13,002 bases of DNA from NCBI GenBank assembly GCA_949113215.1, contig CARZYU010000003.1, positions 30,207 to 43,208 on the forward strand, given 5' to 3'. Of the stretch, positions 1 to 5,467 are shown piece by piece. The first letter of the stretch is position 1; every line of letters starts with the position of its first letter. A program made the translations under genes and the position numbers. Source of the stretch: an uncultured Bacilli bacterium. Lineage in GTDB: Bacteria > Bacillota_I > Bacilli_A > RF39 > UBA660. The notes under the pieces are model-generated. The model saw only the letters and a program-made list of their open reading frames with translations, did no database searches and was not told the DNA's origin.

Positions 1-240
1 TGGCATATTGCTTAAAATTTTTTGTTCCTGTTTTAGTTTAGCGTGAACGCTATTGATTTTTGCCTCTAGATTATCCATATCGCGTTCTGCTTTTGAGGTA
101 TCTATCTCTAATTTGGCTTTCTGCTTTAAAAGACGCTCTTCTTCCTTGGCGAATTTTTCTGCTTCCTTTTGTAAATCTTTTATCTTTTTGTCAAACTCCT
201 TATTATCAACATCTGTACCAATTACTACTATTCCGTCCAT
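1..240 (-). CDS. Tape measure protein, N-terminal fragment (cut by window edge)
   Basis: The first 80 residues of a protein that continues beyond position 1. The ATG at 240 sits five bases after a strong ribosome site (AAAGGAGGAAAATATG). The start MDGIVVIGTDVDNKEFDKK is followed by a long charged, Lys/Glu-rich stretch (about residues 15-75) with the heptad look of a coiled coil. This 'index the layer, then coiled coil' opening is typical of siphophage tape measure proteins, which set tail length and help eject DNA. Position supports this: it directly follows the two tail assembly chaperones, where tape measure genes normally lie. The domains that would prove it (hydrophobic segments, peptidase or lytic domains) lie outside the window, so the call rests on context and the N-terminus. 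Confidence 0.8.
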   Translation of the reverse strand, partial: MDGIVVIGTDVDNKEFDKKIKDLQKEAEKFAKEEERLLKQKAKLEIDTSKAERDMDNLEAKINSVHAKLKQEQKILSNMP

Positions 241-285
241 ATTTTCCTCCTTTCCGACAAAATAAAAACGTTCTAATAGAACGCT

Positions 286-873
286 TTAATGTGAAAGACC
301 TTGTTTTATTAATTTTTCTAATTCTCTTACGCTCTCCTGTTGTTCTTTCGATAGAAGTGGTTCATTTTTCTTTAAAGCTACTTGTTTTTTTGCCTTAACA
401 ATCTTTTCTCGTTCTTTTCTATCTTTAATTTGGGAAACATCATAAGTTCTTAAATTCCTAATTCTATTCAAGACACAACAGCTCCCAAATTCACTGTTAG
501 AAAGTCCGTTAATAAGATTGTAAAACGTCCACCAATGCATTTTTGTATTAGACAAGTCTATTTGATAGTCACTCATGAAACTCGCTTCTATGTAGTCCAT
601 ATCTTGACTAAAATCCATATCAGGTTCTTCATTCGTATTTTCTATTTCTTTTCCTAAGTTAAGATACTTTTGCCCCAATCTCAATAATTGTTCGTAATCA
701 GCTTCGCTGTTTAGTCCTTCGTCACCATACAAACTATATATAATCGCTAAAGACTTTTCATAGTCTCCTATAGTTTCATCCATCGCTATATCGTTACATT
801 TAAGGGCAATTCTAAAATCGGTATTTATTTTATATTTCTTATTACCAACTTTCACATACTCTGGCTTATTCAA
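286..873 (-). CDS. Gp15-family tail assembly chaperone
   Basis: A 195-residue protein of the phage Gp15 family (Pfam Phage_Gp15), found just before tape measure genes in A118-like and related siphophages and thought to act as the second tail assembly chaperone. Recognisable parts are the YKINTDFRIALKC segment near residues 16-28, the DMDYIEASFMSDYQIDL segment around 90-106, and MHWWTFYNLINGL just after, followed by a basic Lys/Arg/Glu C-terminus. I place the start at the TTG at 873, because AAAGAGG lies nine bases upstream and the TTG overlaps the stop of the preceding gene, suggesting coupled translation. An ATG at 927 in the same frame would add 18 residues but lacks a ribosome site and lies fully inside the upstream gene. 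Confidence 0.85.
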   Translation of the reverse strand: MNKPEYVKVGNKKYKINTDFRIALKCNDIAMDETIGDYEKSLAIIYSLYGDEGLNSEADYEQLLRLGQKYLNLGKEIENTNEEPDMDFSQDMDYIEASFMSDYQIDLSNTKMHWWTFYNLINGLSNSEFGSCCVLNRIRNLRTYDVSQIKDRKEREKIVKAKKQVALKKNEPLLSKEQQESVRELEKLIKQGLSH

Positions 874-1339
874 GAACGTTTTCCTCTTTGACAGAATATT
901 TATTTCGGATTTTTTCCTTAATATCATCGGCTGATTGCTTTAATTTTGGCATAATCGGTTCCAAAGAATCAGAAATATCATCATACATTGAATAATAAGG
1001 ATTCCTTCCGTTCAGCATTTTTTTGGTTCCACCATTTCCTAAAAATAAATCAAGAGCCTTAATCTCTTTTTGATAGAACTCTTTTAACACACGTAATTTT
1101 TCTTCTTCATTAGAAGATAGTAAATATTTTCCCTTATGGTCTTCCTTTTTATCAATCGCAATATATTGCATTTTTAACCATTGAAGATTCTTTTGATGAT
1201 TAATATCACTTTGATTAATTTTTAAAGGAAGTTCAATATCTTCTAAATCGAATTCTAAATAGTTTCCGGTTTTTTCTCCTTCATTTGTAACAATTTCAAA
1301 ACGCAATACATTACTTTTTGCGAGTTTTATAGTTTCCAT
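866..1339 (-). CDS. Tail assembly chaperone (G-like)
   Basis: A 157-residue acidic protein immediately upstream of the Gp15-family gene, in the slot of the first tail assembly chaperone. The C-terminal half (LDLFLGNGGTKKMLNGRNPY, then a DDISDSLEPIMP segment) resembles proteins I know from this slot in Clostridial phages. These chaperones bind the tape measure protein and recruit tail tube subunits. The start ATG follows AAAAGGAGATTAAA, a strong site. The stop overlaps the next gene by eight bases at its TTG start, and by 62 bases if the upstream ATG is used. The overlap contains a run of six A (GGAAAAAATCC), so a frameshifted fusion with Gp15 is possible, as in many tail chaperone pairs, but is not required. 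Confidence 0.75.
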   Translation of the reverse strand: METIKLAKSNVLRFEIVTNEGEKTGNYLEFDLEDIELPLKINQSDINHQKNLQWLKMQYIAIDKKEDHKGKYLLSSNEEEKLRVLKEFYQKEIKALDLFLGNGGTKKMLNGRNPYYSMYDDISDSLEPIMPKLKQSADDIKEKIRNKYSVKEENVLE

Positions 1340-1368
1340 TTTAATCTCCTTTTATAAAAATAATTAGT

Positions 1369-1394
1369 AAAAAAGAGTTAGGTCACCCTAACTC
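1369..1394 (-). terminator. Intrinsic terminator after the tail tube gene
   Basis: Read on the minus strand, an 8-bp perfect stem (GAGTTAGG at 1375-1382 paired with CCTAACTC at 1387-1394, four-base loop) is followed directly by six T. It begins two bases after the tail tube stop codon. It sits inside the structural operon, so it is probably partial: it would let the abundant tail tube be made in excess over the chaperones and tape measure protein downstream. Confidence 0.85.
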
Positions 1395-1396
1395 AA

Positions 1397-1894
1397 TTAA
1401 TCTGCAGATGGTGTGAAGGTTGGAACTCCGTTTGTGAACGAAACGGTTCCCTTCTTTGCATCTCCATCGTAATACAAATCGTATTCAATAATAGCTTTTT
1501 CTGCCATATATTTTGTTATTACAATCTTCCCGTCACTTAAGGTAGCAGGGTAAACTCCGGCAGTTGTCCCGTTCCATCCATCAATGTCGAGAATATGTGT
1601 TCTGTAGTTCAACACATCTCTTCCTTTTTGAATAAACTCAAAACATGGATCCCCCTTATAACATTCTTGCGATACAGTTCCCTGTTTTTGATTTGATGAA
1701 TGATCGCTTCTCGCATTTTTTTCTACAATCCATTTCTCACTATCTACTTGTGGATTAAATTCAATACCATAATCAGAAACACCAACACCTAACAGCGCAA
1801 AAGTCATCGTTTCTTCTGCTGGTGTTGTATCCAAATATGTCACAAATTGGTCGCGATCTATTTTATTGATATTTTCCGGAATTTTATAATTCAT
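1397..1894 (-). CDS. Major tail (tube) protein
   Basis: A 165-residue protein that by family likeness and position forms the stacked rings of the tail tube. The segment FALLGVGVSDYGIEFNPQVD (residues 32-51) and the later SQECYKGDPCFEFI (75-88) follow the pattern seen in Firmicute siphophage tail tube proteins: a short beta-rich start, a loop with the 'EKN' element, then the conserved 'xKGDPxF(D/E)F(I/V)' stretch. The C-terminus ends with KGTVSFTNGVPTFTPSAD, typical of the final beta strands. The start overlaps the upstream stop by one base (TAATG). It lies between the head-tail joining genes and the tail chaperones, and a terminator follows at once, consistent with high-level expression. Confidence 0.88.
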   Translation of the reverse strand: MNYKIPENINKIDRDQFVTYLDTTPAEETMTFALLGVGVSDYGIEFNPQVDSEKWIVEKNARSDHSSNQKQGTVSQECYKGDPCFEFIQKGRDVLNYRTHILDIDGWNGTTAGVYPATLSDGKIVITKYMAEKAIIEYDLYYDGDAKKGTVSFTNGVPTFTPSAD

Positions 1895-2082
1895 TATTTA
1901 TCACTCTCTTTCTTATTTTTTTCTTTTCTAAATTCTTGAATTTCTGCAAAAGAAAAAGGTTCGATGAACCCTCTTTCGTTAAGTTTAACCAACTCTTCTT
2001 TACTATTTACTTTTACTTCTTTTCCTTTTGTAAACTTTTTACCACGAAGAGTAAAATCCATTGTAGCTATGATCTTTTTCAT
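1894..2082 (-). CDS. Small unknown phage protein before the tail tube gene
   Basis: A 62-residue, very basic protein that I do not recognise by name. It opens with a likely beta hairpin (MKKIIATMDFTLRGKKFTKG), followed by a motif 'SKEELVKLNERGFIEP' (about 27-42) seen in short phage proteins encoded among head-tail genes, and ends in a Lys/Glu-rich tail. There is no signal peptide or membrane segment. A strong ribosome site, AGGAGGCTAGA, precedes the ATG. The gene is two bases from the tail terminator-like gene and overlaps the tail tube start by one base, so it is co-translated with tail genes and is probably a minor structural or assembly component. Its last codons double as the ribosome site of the tail tube gene. 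Confidence 0.7.
   Translation of the reverse strand: MKKIIATMDFTLRGKKFTKGKEVKVNSKEELVKLNERGFIEPFSFAEIQEFRKEKNKKESDK
1900..1914 (-). promoter_or_regulatory. Extended ribosome site of the tail tube gene (shared with capsid gene)
   Basis: The 15 bases AAGAAAGAGAGTGAT stand five bases before the tail tube ATG. The identical 15 bases stand six bases before the major capsid ATG (4569-4583). Here they also encode the last residues (KKESD) of the upstream small protein. They resemble an extended Shine-Dalgarno sequence (AGAAAGGAGGTGAT) with its centre altered. Confidence 0.6.
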
Positions 2083-2083
2083 T

Positions 2084-2518
2084 CTAGCCTCCTGCTCTGT
2101 ATGTTATCTTCAATTGAATATCAAAGGAACACGTATTTGTTGTAGCATCTGTCATGCTTCCACACGTCAAACACTCTATTTTCTCGATCCCCTTAATATC
2201 GGGCAACACACCATTTTTATTATTGGACTCTATGATGTCGGCGAATCTTTCGAAAAAACCAACGTTACTCAAATTATTCATGACATCTTGGCTGTATGCC
2301 ATTCTACTTCTAAGTGAATAAATACTTTGATGTATTTCACTTCCTGTAATCCATTTTTCAATCGTAGTTCCTCCAGGAACTAAATCAAGAGAATAGCTAT
2401 TAATATCATTGCTTAACATATTTGCATTGATTTGATAGTTCTTGTCCTTTACAAGACTATCAATAATTCCAAATAAATACTCTCTCAGTTTTGATATTTT
2501 TAATTCTTCAACGTTCAT
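2084..2518 (-). CDS. Putative tail terminator / minor capsid (tail completion) protein
   Basis: A 144-residue protein in the slot of the tail terminator, which caps the finished tail tube and joins it to the head. An N-terminal helix (KLREYLFGIIDSLVKD) is followed by a beta-rich middle (YSLDLVPGGTTIEKWITG, about residues 42-59), a helix carrying FFERFADIIE, and a C-terminal strand pair ending FDIQLKITYRAGG. This order resembles the tail terminator / minor capsid proteins of Firmicute siphophages. The start overlaps the previous stop by four bases (ATGA), and GAGGGTG lies upstream. The specific role is inferred from gene order and general fold, not from an exact motif. Confidence 0.65.
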   Translation of the reverse strand: MNVEELKISKLREYLFGIIDSLVKDKNYQINANMLSNDINSYSLDLVPGGTTIEKWITGSEIHQSIYSLRSRMAYSQDVMNNLSNVGFFERFADIIESNNKNGVLPDIKGIEKIECLTCGSMTDATTNTCSFDIQLKITYRAGG

Positions 2519-2949
2519 TCTCTACACCCTCTTTTTATATATTCCTGCAGTTCCTTTTGAATATTTTCCATCTCAACACTAACCATTCTTTTATCCCAAT
2601 AAGGGCCAGTACCTGGTTTATGATATTGTAAGTCTTTTTCAGTTGGATTTTTCTTTACTCCTGGTCTACTCCAAAAGCCATAGTCTTCATTAAAAAAAGC
2701 CCCTTTTCCTGTTTTAGGATCGGCATACATTTTTCCAATGTATTGATAATGAGCGTACGGGGTATTGTAAACAATGTTACACTGATTATTTACTCTTGAG
2801 CTTCTAATAAGTTCTCCACTATCTTCTGGAACATATTTAGCATTCATTTCACGCCGGCACATTGTTGCAAATGCTTTATGAGCTTTTCCATACTTTTCAA
2901 TACCCAATCTCGTTTTTATCACACTTGTCGGGTTGATTTTCACTTTCAT
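2515..2949 (-). CDS. Minor capsid / HK97 gp10-like tail completion protein
   Basis: A 144-residue protein of the minor capsid protein 2 type (Pfam Minor_capsid_2), related to HK97 gp10-like tail completion proteins that sit at the neck. Family features visible are 'PEDSGELIRSSRV' (about residues 40-52), 'IVYNTPYAHYQYIGKMYADP' (59-78) with the conserved NTPYAxYxYxGK pattern, a Trp/Gly-rich loop with KNPTEKDL, and a closing helix (WDKRMVSVEMENIQKELQEY). Two adjacent ATGs occur at 2952 and 2949. The second is preferred because GGAGG lies seven bases upstream rather than four. The start overlaps the previous stop, so coupling is likely. Confidence 0.8.
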   Translation of the reverse strand: MKVKINPTSVIKTRLGIEKYGKAHKAFATMCRREMNAKYVPEDSGELIRSSRVNNQCNIVYNTPYAHYQYIGKMYADPKTGKGAFFNEDYGFWSRPGVKKNPTEKDLQYHKPGTGPYWDKRMVSVEMENIQKELQEYIKRGCRE

Positions 2950-3299
2950 CATTTACCCTCCAAATGGATGTGTTTACTGTTGCCAAAGTTATTATTGATA
3001 ATTGATGTTATGTTATAGATAGAATTTATATCTAAATCTTGTGTACTCTCGATGTCTTTGTATATAGATCCTTTTACTACGATATCCCCTATTTTAAAGT
3101 TCGATATATCTAAATCTTCGTTCTGGTCGTATGGAATACGTATTTTTACGTCATTAGCATTTTCGTACCCTTCATTTGTACTTGCTCCCTTTCCACCAGA
3201 CCACCATACATTTTCGTAGTTATATCTGATCCACTTTTCAATTCTTTTCTTAGAATCAAAAGTCAAATGGTATACAGTAAGGCTACTATTAACTAACAT
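2949..3299 (-). CDS. Putative minor capsid / head-tail stopper-type protein
   Basis: A 116-residue beta-rich protein. The pattern 'NSSLTVYHLTFDSKKRIEKW' (4-23), then 'WWSGGKGASTNEGY' and 'DVKIRIPYDQN', then 'FKIGDIVVKGSI' and 'YNITSIINNNFGNSKHIHLEGK' (about 92-114) matches small minor capsid proteins (Minor_capsid_1-like) that follow the adaptor in Clostridial and Listeria-type phages. By position it would be the head closure or stopper ring that prevents DNA leakage before the tail joins. AGGAG stands six bases before the ATG, and the first 11 bases overlap the end of the adaptor gene. The fold assignment is from pattern memory; the gene order supports it. Confidence 0.7.
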   Translation of the reverse strand: MLVNSSLTVYHLTFDSKKRIEKWIRYNYENVWWSGGKGASTNEGYENANDVKIRIPYDQNEDLDISNFKIGDIVVKGSIYKDIESTQDLDINSIYNITSIINNNFGNSKHIHLEGK

Positions 3300-3687
3300 A
3301 GGGAACTCCTATATACAAAACAGGAATGCCTTCCACAACCACATTAGCCAAATACGTCTCCATGACACTCTCTAATTCTTTCTTTTTCACAGAAATATCT
3401 GACATTTCAAATTTACGATAAGAAACGCTGTATCCATCAGTATTTTCGCTCGAAACAGCTTTATTTTGTGTCTCAAGAGCAAGGTAACTTTCCACTACAT
3501 CAACCATTTTAAATACGCACATTTTAACATCGAATGGAACGCTTGAAAGATGTGTTAATCTTCCAAACGTTCTTTCATCGATCATTTTTCTGACATCATA
3601 TTCCAATAAATTAAAAGGCACTTCGTTTAAAGTACCATCCATTTCTTTGTATTCCTCATACGTCAAATACTGTTCTTTAAATTGCAT
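3289..3687 (-). CDS. Head-tail connector (adaptor, gp6-like)
   Basis: A 132-residue helical protein in the adaptor position directly after the major capsid gene. The N-terminus YLTYEEYKEMDGTLNEVPFN (residues 7-26) and 'EYDVRKMIDERTFGRL' (29-44) match the start of gp6-like adaptors, which have a short 'x(L)TYEEYKxxGG' opening and a helix with 'A/RxxIDxxT'. The next helix has the usual 'VKMCVFKMVDVVESY' look. Adaptors form a ring under the portal and create the surface to which the stopper and tail bind. The start follows GGAGGCACTT. A 17-base gap separates it from the capsid stop, and the gene overlaps the next by 11 bases. Confidence 0.82.
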   Translation of the reverse strand: MQFKEQYLTYEEYKEMDGTLNEVPFNLLEYDVRKMIDERTFGRLTHLSSVPFDVKMCVFKMVDVVESYLALETQNKAVSSENTDGYSVSYRKFEMSDISVKKKELESVMETYLANVVVEGIPVLYIGVPYVS

Positions 3688-3704
3688 AAGTGCCTCCTAT
3701 TTGT

Positions 3705-4562
3705 TTATGCCCCTGCGACTTTTTTTACAATCACTTGCTTAGGGCTAACAACTCGCATAGCTGTGTTATATTCTACTTGAGCTTTAGAACCGGCAAAGTT
3801 TTCGCTATCAATTAGTCTGTAGGTAGCAAAATTATCTTCAAGCTTAAATGCTTCATGATATCCACAAATCATTTCAATACCTGTTAAATCAACGGTTTTT
3901 AAAGCACCACTGTAATCATAGTATTTAGCATCTGCTTTATCAAAAGAATTGCATTCGATGATGTTAAGACCAAATCTCTTCATCAATTGTGCTGTAATTA
4001 CTGCAGAATCGTCTGTCTCTTTTAATCCTAATACTTGCAATGCAGAAGCATAAACTTTTGTACTTGCTAACAAGAAATTTGCTTGACCATGATTGTCTTT
4101 AACAGCCTGTCGCATAGCAATAATATTCTCAACTACATTTTCCTTTGTAGTTTCTGTAGTGTCTTCTAACGCACTTCCTTCGTTAGCCATGCAAGCAAGA
4201 GCCGAATATCTACGTCCTTGTTTGGTAACATTTAACGCATTTGCCAAGTACTCTTCACCAGCATTGAATTTTACTGCAGCAGCTTGTACTCCATAAATTT
4301 TTCTCGATTTTTGGAAATTGTTGTTATATGAAACTTGAATCAACTCATCCTTCGCTGCCTCATCAGTGAAATCCCTTCCTGGAACTCCTGGTACAACCTC
4401 ACTTCCATCATCTAATTTGTGAGCGTAATAACCACCAGCCGGTCCCTCTACAATGTCTTCGCTGAATGTAACTCCTGGGATTAAAACCTCATCCGTGTAT
4501 AAGTTTGGTTCGATTGCCGACAAATATTGCTCGTCAACATATTGCTCTCCATATTTAGCCAT
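3705..4562 (-). CDS. Major capsid protein
   Basis: A 285-residue protein, a normal length for an HK97-fold capsid subunit without a delta domain, since a separate scaffold gene precedes it. The start 'AKYGEQYVDEQYLSAIEPNLY' is typical for this group. A glycine-rich region (TFSEDIVEGPAGGYYAHKL) corresponds to the extended loop zone. The segment 'VVENIIAMRQAVKDNHGQAN' (about 143-162) is the spine-helix region, and the end 'YNTAMRVVSPKQVIVKKVAG' is the expected final strand. It forms the icosahedral shell after scaffold exit. It lies directly after the scaffold gene with a 20-base gap, and its ribosome site is the extended AAGAAAGAGAGTGAT element also used by the tail tube gene. Confidence 0.92.
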   Translation of the reverse strand: MAKYGEQYVDEQYLSAIEPNLYTDEVLIPGVTFSEDIVEGPAGGYYAHKLDDGSEVVPGVPGRDFTDEAAKDELIQVSYNNNFQKSRKIYGVQAAAVKFNAGEEYLANALNVTKQGRRYSALACMANEGSALEDTTETTKENVVENIIAMRQAVKDNHGQANFLLASTKVYASALQVLGLKETDDSAVITAQLMKRFGLNIIECNSFDKADAKYYDYSGALKTVDLTGIEMICGYHEAFKLEDNFATYRLIDSENFAGSKAQVEYNTAMRVVSPKQVIVKKVAGA

Positions 4563-4568
4563 TTTTTC

Positions 4569-4583
4569 ATCACTCTCTTTCTT
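4569..4583 (-). promoter_or_regulatory. Extended ribosome site of the major capsid gene
   Basis: AAGAAAGAGAGTGAT, six bases before the capsid ATG, is identical over 15 bases to the element before the tail tube ATG (1900-1914). The flank is alike too: AAAAATAAAG here and AAAAATAAG there. This decides the start and suggests matched high translation of the two main structural proteins. Confidence 0.6.
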
Positions 4584-5149
4584 TATTTTTGCTTATAGTA
4601 TGGATTTTTAGCATATTTTTTGTCTAAGTATGCCTGTTCTTCACTTTTGATTTGTGAAGTATTATTTTGAGAAAAACCTGTGCTTTTCTTAGGTTCCTCT
4701 TTTGAAGTGAGAAATTGAGGATTGATCTTGATATAATCTTCAACTAGATCTTCTATTTCTCCTTCTTTTCCGGAAATTTCTGATAAAATAAATTTGGCAA
4801 ATTTTTTATCAACTCCAGCATTTTCGATTTTATTTAAGTTCTCGTATACATTTAATTGATATTTTAATTTGCTGTTTTCTTCTAATATTTCCTTATTCTT
4901 TTCTGCCTCGGTTTTTTGACTTTCCTTCCAATCATTAAATGCTTTTAATTCTTCCTTGTTTGGCATTTTATTTTTCTCTTTCGCTAGCATTGCATTCACT
5001 TCTTCTTGAGTAAAAGTCTTTGCTTCGGCATTTTCGTTTTTAACAACAGGTATCGTTCCTGCCACCTCAGTTTTATCTCCAGTCTGAGTAACTGTTTCGC
5101 TTTCTGCAAACATTTGAATGTTTAAAGATAGCATTTTATTGTTTTTCAT
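4583..5149 (-). CDS. Capsid scaffold protein
   Basis: A 188-residue, highly charged and probably elongated helical protein just upstream of the capsid gene. The opening MKNNKMLSLNIQMFAE contains the 'LNIQMFAE' element commonly found at the N-terminus of Firmicute phage scaffolds or capsid precursors. Residues about 44-125 are a Glu/Lys-rich coiled coil (AMLAKEKNKMPNKEELKAFN and onward). The C-terminus ends basic (QAYLDKKYAKNPYYKQK), as needed to contact the capsid protein. Scaffold proteins guide shell assembly and then leave or are digested. GGAGG precedes the ATG. A long foldable leader (5150-5465) lies ahead of this gene, which makes it the first cistron after a break in the operon. Confidence 0.82.
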   Translation of the reverse strand: MKNNKMLSLNIQMFAESETVTQTGDKTEVAGTIPVVKNENAEAKTFTQEEVNAMLAKEKNKMPNKEELKAFNDWKESQKTEAEKNKEILEENSKLKYQLNVYENLNKIENAGVDKKFAKFILSEISGKEGEIEDLVEDYIKINPQFLTSKEEPKKSTGFSQNNTSQIKSEEQAYLDKKYAKNPYYKQK

Positions 5150-5259
5150 ATTTCCTCCGTTTTTCTTAAGGGTAACAAAGTAATTCCCTCACCTTAATTT
5201 CTTTATTGTCTAACTAAGTAAAAGACATAATAAAAGCCAATATTTCTATTGACTTAATA

Positions 5260-5355
5260 GTGCTATTTATAAGCACTGTGCTGATGACACGAGCTAGTCA
5301 CATTTGGTCCACTGCAGTGATCGATATCATCATCACACTACCTATAAAGTAGTGT
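5260..5355 (-). promoter_or_regulatory. Structured 5' leader of the scaffold-capsid genes
   Basis: Three inverted repeats lie close together, in a patch richer in G and C than its flanks. ACACTAC/GTAGTGT (5335-5341 with 5349-5355, 7 bp, loop of 7). TGATGA/TCATCA (5282-5287 with 5330-5335), extended by GTG/CAC across one bulged base. GTGCT/AGCAC (5260-5264 with 5272-5276, loop of 7). The first two share bases 5335-5338 and so partly exclude each other, as in switching RNA structures. In the minus sense this would lie in the untranslated region about 110-210 bases before the scaffold ATG. A function in controlling capsid gene expression is inference. Confidence 0.4.
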
Positions 5356-5362
5356 ATAAAAT

Positions 5363-5391
5363 TTGACTTTTTGCGTAAAATATAGTAAAAT
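5363..5391 (+). promoter_or_regulatory. Sigma-A type promoter facing the toxin gene's 3' end
   Basis: TTGACT at 5363-5368 and TAAAAT at 5386-5391 with exactly 17 bases between them, on the strand opposite to every gene in the window. A start near 5398 is predicted. It fires into the hairpin at 5410-5463. Confidence 0.6.
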
Positions 5392-5409
5392 GTAATTGTA
5401 ATTACATTT
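5388..5409. promoter_or_regulatory. 22-bp palindrome over the plus-strand promoter (operator candidate)
   Basis: AAATGTAATT GT AATTACATTT is a perfect inverted repeat with 10-bp arms. It covers the last four bases of the -10 element and the predicted start site, the position expected for a repressor operator. Read on the minus strand, it is followed by TTACTATATTTT and could also act as a weak terminator for the toxin transcript. Confidence 0.5.
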
Positions 5410-5467
5410 GAGGTTGGTCCCACTCCGCGTAAACATTTATTGTTTGGAGAGGGTGTCAACCTCTTTT
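5398..5467 (+). ncRNA. Putative small convergent RNA with terminator hairpin
   Basis: About 70 bases from the predicted start to a T-rich end. The body folds into one long imperfect hairpin: GAGGTTG (5410-5416) with CAACCTC (5457-5463); two G-U pairs; CCC (5419-5421) with GGG (5451-5453); CTCC (5423-5426) with GGAG (5446-5449); and AAACA (5431-5435) with TGTTT (5441-5445). TTTTATTTT follows on the plus strand, giving the form of an intrinsic terminator. The 3' end overlaps the stop codon of the minor capsid-toxin gene. I know of no matching RNA family. It may be a real small RNA, antisense to the end of the toxin message, or only a bidirectional terminator with a chance promoter. Confidence 0.45.

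Larger units (their letters stand above)
5150..5465. other. 316-base non-coding gap: leader of the capsid genes plus a convergent RNA unit
   Basis: The only stretch above 300 bases without a protein gene. From right to left it holds a hairpin ending in a plus-strand T tract (5410-5467), a palindrome over a plus-strand promoter (5363-5409), a cluster of inverted repeats (5260-5355), and an AT-rich unstructured part leading to the scaffold ribosome site. A 32-codon minus-strand reading frame (5338-5436) has no ribosome site and is not supported. Confidence 0.75.

Noticed and set aside
874..927. Upstream ATG (927) as start of the Gp15-family gene
   Set aside because: No ribosome site before it; the added 18 residues lie wholly inside the preceding gene, while the TTG at 873 is well placed and fits the family's usual N-terminus.
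1964..2317. 117-codon plus-strand frame
   Set aside because: It is the complement of the tail terminator-like and small protein genes, runs against the operon, and has no family pattern.
5281..5287. CTGATGA on the plus strand, identical to the hammerhead ribozyme core
   Set aside because: No GAAA element follows at the needed place, and the three-stem layout around a cleavage site cannot be drawn.
5338..5436. 32-codon minus-strand frame as an immunity gene for the toxin domain
   Set aside because: No ribosome site, and it runs through the palindrome and promoter elements with no protein-like pattern.
5410..5436. TTGACA in the hairpin (minus strand) as a promoter for the capsid genes
   Set aside because: No acceptable -10 element at 16-18 bases.
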